The position numbers and the translations under genes are program-made. A DNA stretch of 64,000 nucleotides from Nocardiopsis mwathae (lineage in GTDB: Bacteria > Actinomycetota > Actinomycetes > Streptosporangiales > Streptosporangiaceae), in the NCBI RefSeq assembly GCF_014201195.1, contig NZ_JACHDS010000001.1, positions 2,480,001 through 2,544,000 on the forward strand, read 5' to 3'. The notes beneath the pieces are model-generated. The model ran no database searches. It was given only the letters and a program-made list of their open reading frames with translations, and was not told where the DNA came from. Shown one piece after another: positions 8,502-17,742 of the stretch (the first letter of the stretch is position 1; each line of letters starts with the position of its first letter).

Positions 8502-9656
8502 CTATGCGGCTCGAAAGAGTTCTTCGAGGCGCTCGGCTGACATATCCCAGGTCCACTCCTTCAACACGCGTTCCCGGCCGCGTTGGCCCATGGCCTTGGC
8601 GTAGTCCGGGTCGCTGAGGAGGCGGACGAGTTTGGTGGCGAGGGGGCGGGGTTCGCGGCCGTCGACGACGAAGCCGGTTTCGCCGTGGCGGACGGTGTCC
8701 GGGGCTCCGCCGGACGAGCCGACCAGCACGGGCAGCCCGCTCGCGGCCGCCTCCAAGAAGACGATGCCCAGGCCCTCCGCCTCCAGGCCCGCCTTCCGCG
8801 TGCGGCACGGCATGGCGAACACGTTCGCGGCCGCGTAGAACGACGGCATCTCGTCGTGGCCGTGGCTGCCGGCGAAGACCACCTCCTCGCCGACGCCCGC
8901 CCAGGAGGCGAGCCGGCGCAGGCGCTTCTCATCGGGGCCGCTCCCGACGACGACCAGGCGCGCGTTCGGGATCGCCTGGCGCACCCACGTCATCGCGCGG
9001 ATCAGCGTGTCGACGCCCTTGCGCGGGACCAGGCGGCACGCGCACAGGATGACCGGCCCCTCCCCCAGCCCGTACCGCTCCCGGACCGGGGTCCCGTCGC
9101 CCTTCGCGGTGAACGCCTTCGGGTCGACGCCCGGGGCGAGTCGGGCCATCCGCTCGCGGTCCACCGGCCGCAACGCCCGCCCGATCTCGTCGCGGGTGAA
9201 GTCGCCCAGGTAGGTCATGACGTCGACCTTCTCCCCGATGCGCCGCAGCACCGAACTCGCCCCCGGCACCCGCGCCCACCACACCTCGTGGCCGTGCGAC
9301 ATCGCGATGATCCGCCGCGCGCCCGCGTCGCGCAGACCGCCCGCCAGCAGCCCCAGCGGCGCCGCCGCGCCCACCAGCACACGCTCGCACCCATGCTGGT
9401 CCAGCAGCTCGGCCGCCCGCCGCGCCACTCTTCGCGTCGGCAGCAGCATCCGCGAGGTGTCGCGGACCACCGGGAACGGCTGCTGCCCGTCGAAGCGGCG
9501 CTCCGCCTCCTCCTGCCCCTCGGTCCGCGAGGTATAGACGACCACGCCCCCGCCGTCCGCCCCGGGCATGCGCCGAGCCATCTCGTAGCAGAACGTCTCG
9601 ATCCCGCCCCGACGTGGCGGGAAGTCGTTGGTGATGAGCAGAGTGCGCGGTTGCAT
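8502..9656 (-). CDS. Glycosyltransferase family 4, PimB-like mannosyltransferase
   Basis: The 384-residue protein has the two Rossmann-like domains of GT-B enzymes. It starts RTLLITNDFPPRRGGIETF, which closely matches the N-terminus of actinobacterial GDP-mannose-dependent phosphatidylinositol-monomannoside mannosyltransferases (PimB' type). The C-terminal domain has PCRTRKAGLEAEGLGIVFLE, the E-x7-E nucleotide-sugar-binding signature. It probably transfers mannose from GDP-mannose to a lipid or glycan at the inner membrane. GDP-mannose supply is plausible from the guanylyltransferase at 55.6-58.1 kb. The start is the ATG at 9656; a long open frame continues upstream but overlaps the divergent GH13 gene. 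The acceptor is not certain. Confidence 0.85.
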   Translation of the reverse strand: MQPRTLLITNDFPPRRGGIETFCYEMARRMPGADGGGVVVYTSRTEGQEEAERRFDGQQPFPVVRDTSRMLLPTRRVARRAAELLDQHGCERVLVGAAAPLGLLAGGLRDAGARRIIAMSHGHEVWWARVPGASSVLRRIGEKVDVMTYLGDFTRDEIGRALRPVDRERMARLAPGVDPKAFTAKGDGTPVRERYGLGEGPVILCACRLVPRKGVDTLIRAMTWVRQAIPNARLVVVGSGPDEKRLRRLASWAGVGEEVVFAGSHGHDEMPSFYAAANVFAMPCRTRKAGLEAEGLGIVFLEAAASGLPVLVGSSGGAPDTVRHGETGFVVDGREPRPLATKLVRLLSDPDYAKAMGQRGRERVLKEWTWDMSAERLEELFRAA

Positions 9657-9812
9657 GGGGCAAAGACCTACATTCCGGCCCGGAGACGGAAGGGAGACGG
9701 ACTCGTCCGCGCGACGACGGCGAGCCATCCCGGACGATACCCCGTCCCACCCCCACCGAAGACCTGGCACATGGACGTTTCCCCGGTGATACCACGGGAC
9801 ATCACCACCGGC

Positions 9813-11459
9813 ATGAGCGCTCCCCGAGACACCCCCGCGAACGACGAGTGGTGGCGCGACGCCGTCATCTACCAGATCTACCCGCGCAGCTTCGCCGACG
9901 GCGACGACAACGGCACCGGTGACCTGGCCGGCGCGACGCAGCGCCTCGGGCACCTCGCCGACCTGGGTGTCGACGCCGTGTGGCTGTCCCCTTTCTACCC
10001 GTCCCCCATGGCCGATGGCGGCTACGACGTGGCCGACCACCGCGATGTCGACCCGCGCTTCGGCTCCCTGCCCGACTTCGACGCCCTGGTGGAGGCCGCG
10101 CACGCGCGCGGGATCCGCGTCTACATCGACATCGTCCCGAACCACACCTCCTCGGCGCACCCCTGGTTCCAGGCGGCTCTGGCCGCTCCGAAAGGGTCGC
10201 CGGAGCGCGACCGCTACGTCTTCCGCGACGGCCGCGGCGCCGACGGCGACAGCCCGCCGAGCAACTGGGCGTCGCGGTTCGGCGGCCCGGCCTGGTCGCG
10301 GACGGCCGACGGGCAGTGGTACCTGCACCTGTTCCACCAGGACCAGCCGGACCTCGACTGGTCCTCCCCCGCGGTACGCGCGGAGTTCGAGGACATCCTG
10401 CGGTTCTGGTGCCGACGCGGCGTCGACGGTTTCCGGATCGATGTCGCCTACGCCATGGCCAAGGACCTCGACGAGCCGCTGCGCGACGTCGTCATGGTCC
10501 CGGCGCATGCCGATGAGGTCGCGGCCAACCCCGACCACCCGTTCCTCGACCGGCCCGAAGTGCGGGAGATCCACCGCGAGTGGCGGCGGGTCCTTGACTC
10601 CTTCACGCCGCCGCGCGTCGCCATCGGCGAGATCTGGCTGCCGACCGACCGGCGGGTGCGCTACCTGGGACCGGACAAGCTGCACCAGACGTTCGACTTC
10701 GACTTCCTGCTGTGCCCGTGGGACGCGGCGGCCTACCGCGAGGTGATCGACGAAGCGGTGCGCGGCGCGACCGCCGCAGGGAGCGTGCCCACGTGGGTGC
10801 TGGGCAACCACGACACCGTGCGTCCGGCCACGAGGTTCGCGCTGCCGCCGGGCACCGACCCCGTGGCCTGGTTGATGAGCGATGGCACCGAGCCGCCCGC
10901 CGACCCCGCCACAGGCCTGCGCCGCGCGCGGGCGGCGGCGCTGCTGAAGCTGGCACTGCCCGGTTCGGCCTACATCTACCAGGGTGAGGAGTTGGGCCTG
11001 CCGGAGGTCGCCGATCTCCCCCGCGACCGGCTGCAGGACCCGGTGTGGGAGCGCAGCGGGCACAGCGCCAAAGGCAGGGACGGCTGCCGGGTCCCCATCC
11101 CCTGGGAGAAGTCCGGCCCGTCACTCGGCTTCGGCCGCGCGACCGGGTGGCTCCCCCAACCCGAGGGGTGGGCGGAGCTGTCCGTGGCGGCCCAGACCGG
11201 AGACCCCGGTTCCACCCTGGAGATGTACCGCACGGCGCTGCGCGCCCGGCGCGCGCTCACGCATGACAGGGCGTTGGTCTGGGACCCCGTACTGAACACG
11301 GGCCACACCCTCGCCTTCCGCCGCGACGACCACCTGGTCATCGTCAACACCGGGAGCGCCCCGATCCCACTGCCCCGGGGCGAGGTCGTGGTCGCCAGCG
11401 CGGAGCTGCCGGGCGGCGATATCCCGGCGGACACGTCGGTCTGGCTTCGAACCGGGTGA
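9813..11459 (+). CDS. Glycoside hydrolase family 13 alpha-glucosidase / oligo-1,6-glucosidase
   Basis: This enzyme hydrolyses terminal alpha-glucosidic bonds in small maltose- or isomaltose-type sugars and is probably cytoplasmic because no signal peptide is visible. From the ATG at 9813 (548 residues) it opens WWRDAVIYQIYPRSFAD, the classic GH13 entry. The catalytic residues are visible: nucleophile D210 in GFRID, acid/base E273 in IGEIW and transition-state stabiliser D334 in NHD. An alternative in-frame ATG at 9771 would add 14 residues. The gene is divergent from the PimB-like gene. It plausibly processes sugar imported by the transporter at 1.4-6.3 kb. Confidence 0.9.
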   Translation: MSAPRDTPANDEWWRDAVIYQIYPRSFADGDDNGTGDLAGATQRLGHLADLGVDAVWLSPFYPSPMADGGYDVADHRDVDPRFGSLPDFDALVEAAHARGIRVYIDIVPNHTSSAHPWFQAALAAPKGSPERDRYVFRDGRGADGDSPPSNWASRFGGPAWSRTADGQWYLHLFHQDQPDLDWSSPAVRAEFEDILRFWCRRGVDGFRIDVAYAMAKDLDEPLRDVVMVPAHADEVAANPDHPFLDRPEVREIHREWRRVLDSFTPPRVAIGEIWLPTDRRVRYLGPDKLHQTFDFDFLLCPWDAAAYREVIDEAVRGATAAGSVPTWVLGNHDTVRPATRFALPPGTDPVAWLMSDGTEPPADPATGLRRARAAALLKLALPGSAYIYQGEELGLPEVADLPRDRLQDPVWERSGHSAKGRDGCRVPIPWEKSGPSLGFGRATGWLPQPEGWAELSVAAQTGDPGSTLEMYRTALRARRALTHDRALVWDPVLNTGHTLAFRRDDHLVIVNTGSAPIPLPRGEVVVASAELPGGDIPADTSVWLRTG

Positions 11460-11601
11460 CCCGTTCACCCGGCGCCACCGTCCCTTCCAGGCCGCCTTTG
11501 CGCGGCCTGGACCACGGATTTGCCGTCGCTGGGGAGAGCCCGCGGCCGCTGCCGGGCAGGCTTCTCACCGACGTGTCCGCAGCTGGGAAGGAAGGTCCGC
11601 G

Positions 11602-11928
11602 ATGTCCGAAGCCGTACTTCCTCCGCCCCTGGATCGCTTTTGGGCGGCGGTGAACAACGGAGACTCCCCGGGGTTTCTCGACTTCTTCGGTGCCGACGGG
11701 GTGGTCAACGACTGGGGCCGCGAGTTCAAGGGGCGCCACGAGATCTCCGGATGGAACGACCGGGAGTTCATCGGGGTGAACATGCGCTTCGACGCCCACA
11801 ACGTGGAGCAGCGCGGCTCCGAGACCGTCGTCACCGGCCAGGTCACCAGTGACGGCTTCAACGGCCCGTCCACGTTCACCTTCGTCCTCGACGGCGACCA
11901 GATCAAGCTGATGCGGATCACCGCCTGA
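11602..11928 (+). CDS. SnoaL-like / NTF2-fold protein
   Basis: This small 108-residue protein fits the SnoaL/NTF2 fold. A helix (LDRFWAAVNNGDSPGFLDFF) is followed by strands with a conserved tryptophan (DWGREFKGRHEISGW) and an antiparallel sheet ending in KLMRITA. Such proteins range from polyketide cyclases and hydrolases to non-enzymatic ligand binders, so no reaction is assigned. The start has a strong GGAAGGAAGG upstream. The gene is followed at once by the tandem repeat at 11919-12111, which begins inside its last codons. Confidence 0.82.
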   Translation: MSEAVLPPPLDRFWAAVNNGDSPGFLDFFGADGVVNDWGREFKGRHEISGWNDREFIGVNMRFDAHNVEQRGSETVVTGQVTSDGFNGPSTFTFVLDGDQIKLMRITA

Positions 11929-12111
11929 GGGTGACGAGTGCGCGCAAGCGGTGGTGCCCAACGGCCGCAGGCCCCAACACACCACCGGTGCAGCAAACGA
12001 GGAACCCGAAGGCGAGGAAAACACCGCCTGAGGGTGACGAGTGCGCGCAAGCGGTGGTGCCCAACGGCCGCAGGCCCCAACACACCACCGGTGCAGCAAA
12101 CGAGGAACCCG
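11919..12111. repeat. 90-bp perfect tandem duplication with internal hairpin
   Basis: Bases 11919-12008 recur exactly at 12022-12111 (offset 103), separated by a 13-base purine-rich spacer. The first copy begins in the last codons of the SnoaL-like gene and includes its stop. Each unit contains an inverted repeat GGTGGTG/CACCACC enclosing a GGCC-gca-GGCC core, so each can fold into a hairpin. It could act as a double terminator for the upstream gene or be a duplicated dispersed repeat. Confidence 0.9.
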
Positions 12112-12190
12112 CCTCCTCCGTTGATCTCGGGGATACTGGGGCGAAAATCGCCGCTGAGACCCCGTTATCTCCGAGATCGACGGAGGAGGC
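12111..12190. repeat. 80-bp palindromic element between convergent genes
   Basis: Twenty-base arms at 12111-12130 and 12171-12190 are complementary with a single mismatch that would be G:U in RNA. Inside, GGATA pairs with TATCT, GGGG with CCCC, and GGCG-aaaat-CGCC forms the tip. The element lies between the 3' ends of the SnoaL-like gene and the helicase gene, so it could serve as a bidirectional terminator. The first 20 bases of the left arm recur almost exactly at 18626, which suggests a dispersed REP/MITE-like sequence. Confidence 0.75.
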
Positions 12191-12202
12191 ACCCCTGCGT
12201 GG

Positions 12203-15061
12203 TCAGCCCACCGACGAGTACGCCACGACACCGCGGCGGACGAGTTCGATGGCCTTGCGGGCGTTGCCGCGTACCTTGCTGTCCTCCGGGGCGGCGCCGG
12301 CGATCTGGCCGAGCATGTCGATCAGCTGCTTGGTGGTGCGCACGAAGTCCCCCGCCGGCATGTCGGCCTCCATCAGGATCCGGTCCAAGCGGTCGCCGCG
12401 CGCCCAGCGGTGGGTGATCCACACGAAGCCGAGGTCGGGGCGGCGCAGGAAGCCCACCTTGTGGCCGTACTCGACCTCGTGCAGCTCACCCCACAGCCGC
12501 TCCATCTCCTCCAGGACCTCGGCCGGGGCGCCGTCGGGCACGCGCGGGAACGGGTCGTCGTTGCGCCGCGACTCATACACCAGCGACGACACGCAGGTCG
12601 CCAGGTCCTGCGGGTCGAGTTCCTCCCACAGGCCGCGGCGCAGGCACTCGGCGATCAGCAGGTCGAGCTCGGAGTAGACCCGGGCGAGACGGCGCCCCTC
12701 CTCGGTGACGGTGTCGCCGTCGAGGTAGTGCAGGTCCTGCAGCACCCCGCACACACGGTCGAAGGTTCGGGCGATCACGTGTGAACGGCCCTCGACCCGG
12801 CGGCGCAGGCTCTCGGTCTCCTTCACCAGGCGGAAGTAGCGCTCGGCCCAGCGGGCGTGGTCCTCGCGGTCGGCGCAGCCGTGGCAGGGGTGGGCGCGCA
12901 TCTCCCGGCGGATCCGGGTGATCTCGGGGTCCTCTCCCCCGCTGTCGCCCCGACCGCCCTTGGGGGGCCGCCCCTCCCCTCCGGTCTCGTTGAGGCGGTT
13001 GCGCAGCGACGAGGCGAGGTCGCGGCGGTCCTGCGCGGAGCGCGCGGAGAAGTTCTTCGGGATGCGCAGCCGCCCGGCAGGTTCCACCGGCACCGGGAAG
13101 TCGGCCGCGTTCACCCGCTTGACCTGCCGGTTGGAGGTCAGCACCAGCGGCGCGGGGACCTCGCCGCGGGTACCGGGGTCCAGTACCACGGCGAAGCCGG
13201 TGTGCCGCCCTGCGGGGACCCGGATGATGTCGCCCGGGCGCAGCCGCTCCAGACTGGCCACCGCCTCCTCTCGGCGCCGCGACGCCCGCCCCTTGGACGC
13301 CTGTGCCTCGCGGTCACTGAGGTCCCGGCGCAGCCGTGCGTAGTCCATGAAGTCGCCGAGGTGGCACTCGGCGGCCTTGGCGTAGCCCTCCAGCGCCTCC
13401 TCGTGCTTGCGCAGCTGCCGCACCAGGCCCACGACGGCGCGGTCGGCCTGGAACTGGGCGAAGGACGCCTCCAGCATGTTGCGGCTGCGCTCCCGGCCCA
13501 CCTGGCCCACGAGGTTGACCGCCATGTTGTAGGACGGCTGGAAGCTGGAGTTCAGCGGGTAGGTGCGGGTGCTGGCCAGGCCCGCGACGGCCTCCGGGTC
13601 GGTGCCGGGCTGCCAGATGACCACCGCGTGCCCCTCGACGTCGATACCCCGCCGCCCGGCGCGCCCGGTGAGCTGGGTGTACTCCCCCGGGGTGAGCGCG
13701 GCATGGGTCTCGCCGTTCCACTTGTCCAGCTTCTCGATGACCACGGTGCGGGCCGGCATGTTGATGCCCAGCGCCAGCGTCTCGGTGGCGAACACCGCGC
13801 GGATCAGCCCGCGGGAGAACAGGGTCTCCACGACCTCCTTGAAGGTCGGCAGCAGGCCGGCGTGGTGGGCGGCCACACCATGCTCCAGTGCGCGCAGCCA
13901 CTCGTGGTAGCCGAGGACGGCGAGGTCGGCGGGCGGGATGTCGGAGCACTGCCGCTCGGCGTACTCGCGGATCTCCTCGGCTTCCTCCGGGGTCGTCAGG
14001 GTGAGCCCGGAGGCCAGGCACTGGCGCACCGCGTCATCGCACCCGGCCCGGCTGAAGATGAACGTGATGGCGGGCAGCAGGCCATCGCGGTCCAGCTCGT
14101 CGATGATCTGCACCCGGCTGGGCGGCGCGAACTTGGCACGGGGCCGCGGCCCGCCGCGCGCCCGGTTCTGCGGGTGGCGGCGGCGGTGGGCGAGCTGGGT
14201 GATCCGGTCGTCCTCCTGGGCCAGTCGGATGAGCCGCGGGTTGATCCGCTGCTTCTCGCCGTTGAAGACGACCTCGACGCTCGGGCCGCCGTTCTCACGG
14301 CGGTCGCGCTTGCGCTTGCGCTTCCGGCCGCCGTCGCCGCCCGCACCGGCGCCGTCGCCTCCCTCGGCGGTCGCGTCCTCCAAGGGGACGAACAGGTCGT
14401 GGATGCGGTTGCCCGCCATCACGTGCTGCCACAGCGGTACCGGGCGCTTCTCGTCGACGATGACCGTGGTGTCGCCGCGCACCTGCTGCATCCACTCGCC
14501 GAACTCCTCGGCGTTGCTGACCGTAGCCGACAGCGCCGCGATCTGCACCGACTCCGGCAGGTGGATGATGACCTCCTCCCAGACCGCGCCGCGGAACCGG
14601 TCGGCGAGGTAGTGCACCTCGTCCATCACCACGTACCCGAGCCCGCCGAGCGTGTGCGACCCGGCGTAGAGCATGTTGCGCAGCACCTCGGTGGTCATGA
14701 CCACGATCGGCGCCTCGCCGTTGACGCTGTTGTCCCCGGTGAGCAGGCCGACCCGTTCCTGGCCGTAGCGGCGCACCAGGTCGGTGTACTTCTGGTTGGA
14801 CAGCGCCTTGATCGGAGTGGTGTAGAAGCACTTGGCGCCGTCGCGCAGCGCGAGGTGCACGGCGAACTCGCCGACGATGGTCTTGCCCGACCCGGTGGGC
14901 GCCGCCACCAGCACGCCGTGCCCCGACTCCAGCACCTTGCAGGCGCGGACCTGGAACGGGTCGAAGTCGAAGCCGTAGAGACCCTGGAACTCCTCGATCG
15001 TCCCGCTGGATTCGGCCTGGCGCCGACGGAATTCGGCGTAACGCGCGGCGTGCGTACTCAT
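12203..15061 (-). CDS. helY: Ski2-like DEAD/DEAH-box helicase (HelY type)
   Basis: This is an ATP-dependent RNA/DNA helicase of the Ski2/Mtr4 superfamily, 952 residues from the ATG at 15061. Walker A APTGSGKT, the DEVH box (VVMDEVHYLAD) and motif III LSAT lie in the first RecA domain. The second RecA domain has AVFATETLALGINMPARTVV and the QLTGRAGRRGID motif VI. A long C-terminal helical region (DSHCT-like) follows. A Lys/Arg-rich KRKRKRDRR insert lies between the two RecA domains. In mycobacteria helY adjoins tatC, and the same neighbourhood is seen here. The role is likely RNA processing or decay; the precise substrate is unproven. Confidence 0.93.
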   Translation of the reverse strand: MSTHAARYAEFRRRQAESSGTIEEFQGLYGFDFDPFQVRACKVLESGHGVLVAAPTGSGKTIVGEFAVHLALRDGAKCFYTTPIKALSNQKYTDLVRRYGQERVGLLTGDNSVNGEAPIVVMTTEVLRNMLYAGSHTLGGLGYVVMDEVHYLADRFRGAVWEEVIIHLPESVQIAALSATVSNAEEFGEWMQQVRGDTTVIVDEKRPVPLWQHVMAGNRIHDLFVPLEDATAEGGDGAGAGGDGGRKRKRKRDRRENGGPSVEVVFNGEKQRINPRLIRLAQEDDRITQLAHRRRHPQNRARGGPRPRAKFAPPSRVQIIDELDRDGLLPAITFIFSRAGCDDAVRQCLASGLTLTTPEEAEEIREYAERQCSDIPPADLAVLGYHEWLRALEHGVAAHHAGLLPTFKEVVETLFSRGLIRAVFATETLALGINMPARTVVIEKLDKWNGETHAALTPGEYTQLTGRAGRRGIDVEGHAVVIWQPGTDPEAVAGLASTRTYPLNSSFQPSYNMAVNLVGQVGRERSRNMLEASFAQFQADRAVVGLVRQLRKHEEALEGYAKAAECHLGDFMDYARLRRDLSDREAQASKGRASRRREEAVASLERLRPGDIIRVPAGRHTGFAVVLDPGTRGEVPAPLVLTSNRQVKRVNAADFPVPVEPAGRLRIPKNFSARSAQDRRDLASSLRNRLNETGGEGRPPKGGRGDSGGEDPEITRIRREMRAHPCHGCADREDHARWAERYFRLVKETESLRRRVEGRSHVIARTFDRVCGVLQDLHYLDGDTVTEEGRRLARVYSELDLLIAECLRRGLWEELDPQDLATCVSSLVYESRRNDDPFPRVPDGAPAEVLEEMERLWGELHEVEYGHKVGFLRRPDLGFVWITHRWARGDRLDRILMEADMPAGDFVRTTKQLIDMLGQIAGAAPEDSKVRGNARKAIELVRRGVVAYSSVG

Positions 15062-15181
15062 ATCGATCAAGCCTATGGCGTAGAAACGGGTGGCGCGCAC
15101 AGCCGGCCGGCGTGGTCCGCCGGTGACGGGCGCCCTACCGCCGGGCGGCGACGGGACCGGTCACGGAGGGGCTCCGGCCGG

Positions 15182-16066
15182 TCACCGCAGCACGCGCACC
15201 GATCCGGGCACCACCTCGCAGGTGACCGGCAGCTCACTCAGCCGCTCACCGTCGGCGTACCCGACCACCGGCCGGCCGGCGGGTCCGGCTGCGCTGATGG
15301 TGACGGTGCGCCCGCGCAGGACGGTGACCTCGTCCAGTCCGGTGTGGCTGCCGTCGAAGACCCGCGGGAAGAAGCGCAGGAACGACGCCCGGGGAACCGC
15401 GTGGACGAACACGACCTCCAGTCGGCCGTCGTCGGCCACCGCCTCCGGGCAGATGCGCATTCCGCCGCCGTAGGAGGTGGTGTTGCCGACCGCCACGAGC
15501 ATCCCCTCGGCCTCCAGCCGCTGACCGTCGACCTCCACGGTGAAGGGGATCGGTGTGAACGACGACAGTTCGGCGGCGAGCCCGATGAGGTAGTTCGCCC
15601 GGCCCAGCCCGAACCGGAAGCCGTTCACCCGCTCGTTGACCCGCGAGTCGAAGCCGCAGGCGAGCACGCTCAGGTAGTGGCGGCCGCCGGCGCGCACGGT
15701 GTCGGCGTCGGCGGCGCCGCCGTCGAGGATCGCGGCGGCCGCGCCGGGGACGGTGCGGGGGACCTCGAAGGCGCGCGCGATGTCGTTGCCGGTTCCGGCC
15801 GGAACGATGCCGAGCGGGACATCGGTGCCCACGACGGCCTGCAGTGCGCCGTGGACGAGGCCGTCTCCGCCGACCACCGCCAGCGCGTCGGGTCCCGCCG
15901 CGACCGCCTCGCGGGCGAGCCGGACGCTATCGGCGGGGCTGCGGCCGATGTGGACGGTGACGTCGGCGCCGCGGCTCCGCAGCTCGCGCAGCAGGCGGGA
16001 GCCGACCACGGCGGAGCGGCCGCGGCCGGAAGCGGGGTTGACCAGGAGCGCGATCTGCTGAGCCAT
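15182..16066 (-). CDS. Diacylglycerol kinase family lipid kinase
   Basis: This 294-residue protein has the DAGK catalytic fold: VNPASGRG near the N-terminus, the phosphate-binding VVGGDGLVHG and IVPAGTGNDIARAF. It probably phosphorylates diacylglycerol, or in other members sphingoid or phosphatidylinositol-type lipids, using ATP at the membrane face. The start is the ATG at 16066 at MAQQIALLVNP; longer in-frame extensions have no family counterpart. It sits between helY and the DUF397 gene on the same strand. The exact lipid substrate is not determined. Confidence 0.9.
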   Translation of the reverse strand: MAQQIALLVNPASGRGRSAVVGSRLLRELRSRGADVTVHIGRSPADSVRLAREAVAAGPDALAVVGGDGLVHGALQAVVGTDVPLGIVPAGTGNDIARAFEVPRTVPGAAAAILDGGAADADTVRAGGRHYLSVLACGFDSRVNERVNGFRFGLGRANYLIGLAAELSSFTPIPFTVEVDGQRLEAEGMLVAVGNTTSYGGGMRICPEAVADDGRLEVVFVHAVPRASFLRFFPRVFDGSHTGLDEVTVLRGRTVTISAAGPAGRPVVGYADGERLSELPVTCEVVPGSVRVLR

Positions 16067-16266
16067 GGCGGTTCCGATCAGAGGTGTCACAGGGGCGTCG
16101 AGGACCCGGCCCGGGGCCGACCCACGGATGCCGCCGCCCAGCGGCCGCTTCCACCCACCGGCTCCGTTGCGGTACCTGCGTCCTCTATCTCTACCCGGCA
16201 CGACCCGATCGGCGCTAGGGCATGCTCCACAGAACACGCCCCAAGGCGCGTTCCGCGGATCACGCT

Positions 16267-16686
16267 CTAGTCCGACGTCTCCGCCGGCTTCGCCGTGTCC
16301 TCTCCCCTGCCGGAGTCGGCGGAACCGGCGGTCCTGGTGTTGTTGGGTGAGGGGACCGCCGTCACGGGCACCTCGCCGCGCTGGATGGCCGCCTCCTCGG
16401 GCGTCAGATACTCCTCCGGGATGTCGAACTCGCCGTCTTTGGCGCCGAGCACGAACGCCTCCCACTCTGCGGGGGTGAAGAACAGGATGCCCTTCTCGGG
16501 GTTCTTTCCGTCGCGGACGGCACGGAAGCCGTCGTCGAACTTGGCGACCTCGACGATGGCGTCGGAGTCCTCACTGGACAGCGAGGATCGCATCCACACC
16601 GCGTCGGTGGTGTCGTGCCACTTCTCGTTGCCCATCGCCTCGGGCGGAAGCTCGCGCTCGGTCTGTCCGGCGGGCTTGTCGCTCAT
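16267..16686 (-). CDS. DUF397-domain protein
   Basis: The 139-residue product has the DUF397 pattern in its central part: W-x-R-S-S-L-S-S, then A-I-V-E-V-A-K-F, A-V-R-D-G-K and the FTPAEWEAFVLGAKDGEFD stretch. The N- and C-terminal tails are low-complexity and acidic. A clear GGAGG lies upstream of the ATG. DUF397 proteins are abundant in filamentous actinobacteria and usually sit beside an XRE-type regulator, acting as small regulatory partners. No such regulator adjoins this one; its neighbours are tatC and the lipid kinase. Its function here is unknown. Confidence 0.82.
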   Translation of the reverse strand: MSDKPAGQTERELPPEAMGNEKWHDTTDAVWMRSSLSSEDSDAIVEVAKFDDGFRAVRDGKNPEKGILFFTPAEWEAFVLGAKDGEFDIPEEYLTPEEAAIQRGEVPVTAVPSPNNTRTAGSADSGRGEDTAKPAETSD

Positions 16687-16770
16687 CGTGCTCGCCTCCT
16701 GCTTCTCGGAGTGTCTTCGGGCGGATTCCGCTGGGATCCGGCCGAAACCGGACCGGATCCGTGGAAGACC

Positions 16771-17640
16771 CTAGCGCTTCGGCACTCCCCGGGCGCCCTC
16801 TTCCTCATTCTCGCCCATGACGCCGTCCAGGTCGGAGATCTCGTCGTCGCCGAGGTCGGCCATGGGGTCGGCGGACCGGTTCCGCCGGTCGTTGATGTAG
16901 CAGAAGAGTTCCGCCAGCTCGAACAGGAGGATGATCGGGATCGCCAGCGCGAGCATGGAGATCGGCTCGGCCGGGGTGAGGACCGCGGCCAGCACGAACG
17001 AGAAGAAGATGATGACGCGGCGCCACTTGGCGATGGCCGCGTGCGGGAGCACGCCCATGAGGTTGAGCAGCGCCACCAGGAGCGGCAGCACGAACCCGAC
17101 GCCGAACACCATCATCATCAGCAGCATGTAGCCGAGGTAGTTGTCGATGGTGATCATCGGCATCACATCGGCGGGCGCGAAGCCGAAGAGCACCTTCATC
17201 GCCAGCTCCGTGATGACGTAGGCGAGCGCGGCGCCGCAGAGGAACAGGATGACGGCCAGCGGCACGAAGACGTAGGTGAACTTCCGCTCCCGGCCGCGCA
17301 TGGCCGGGGCGACGAAGGCCCAGATCTGGTAGAGCCAGAACGGGCTGGAGACCAGGATCCCGACGATCACCCAGACCTTGAACGCGACGAAGAACGCGTC
17401 GAAGACTCCGGTGAAGATGAGGTTGCAGGAGTCGCCGTCGACCGCCTGGGCCTCCGGCAGCGCGCAGTAGGGCGCCTTGAGGAACTCCCATACGGGCTTG
17501 TAGACCCAGTAGCCGAACGCGGTGCCGAGCGCGACGGCGATCATCGCCTTGACCAGTCGGTTGCGCAGTTCCCGCAGATGATCCATCAGCGGCATGCGCC
17601 CTTCCGGGTCCTTCATCCGCCGCTGTCGCCGCAGCTGCAT
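16771..17640 (-). CDS. tatC: Sec-independent translocase TatC
   Basis: TatC recognises twin-arginine signal peptides and forms the receptor core of the Tat translocase in the cytoplasmic membrane. The 289-residue product begins with the typical MPLMDHLRELRNRLV segment, where the conserved HLxELRxR contacts the signal peptide. Six transmembrane segments follow, with the F-x-x-E-x-x-x region in the first periplasmic loop and a charged C-terminal tail. It follows tatA on the same strand, separated by 269 bases that contain a 54-bp perfect palindrome. tatA-tatC next to helY and pafBC is the usual actinobacterial order. Confidence 0.96.
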   Translation of the reverse strand: MQLRRQRRMKDPEGRMPLMDHLRELRNRLVKAMIAVALGTAFGYWVYKPVWEFLKAPYCALPEAQAVDGDSCNLIFTGVFDAFFVAFKVWVIVGILVSSPFWLYQIWAFVAPAMRGRERKFTYVFVPLAVILFLCGAALAYVITELAMKVLFGFAPADVMPMITIDNYLGYMLLMMMVFGVGFVLPLLVALLNLMGVLPHAAIAKWRRVIIFFSFVLAAVLTPAEPISMLALAIPIILLFELAELFCYINDRRNRSADPMADLGDDEISDLDGVMGENEEEGARGVPKR

Positions 17641-17742
17641 CGCCCGTCTACGCTCCTCGAACCCTCAACACACGTGGTAACCGGCCCCACCCGCCGCACG
17701 CGGGCGCCGCCGGCCTTGGCTGGTCGCACTCTTCGGCCCTGG

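Noticed and set aside
11919-12111. Possible CRISPR-like repeats
   Set aside because: There are only two copies, each is 90 bp, the spacer is 13 bp and no cas genes are near.
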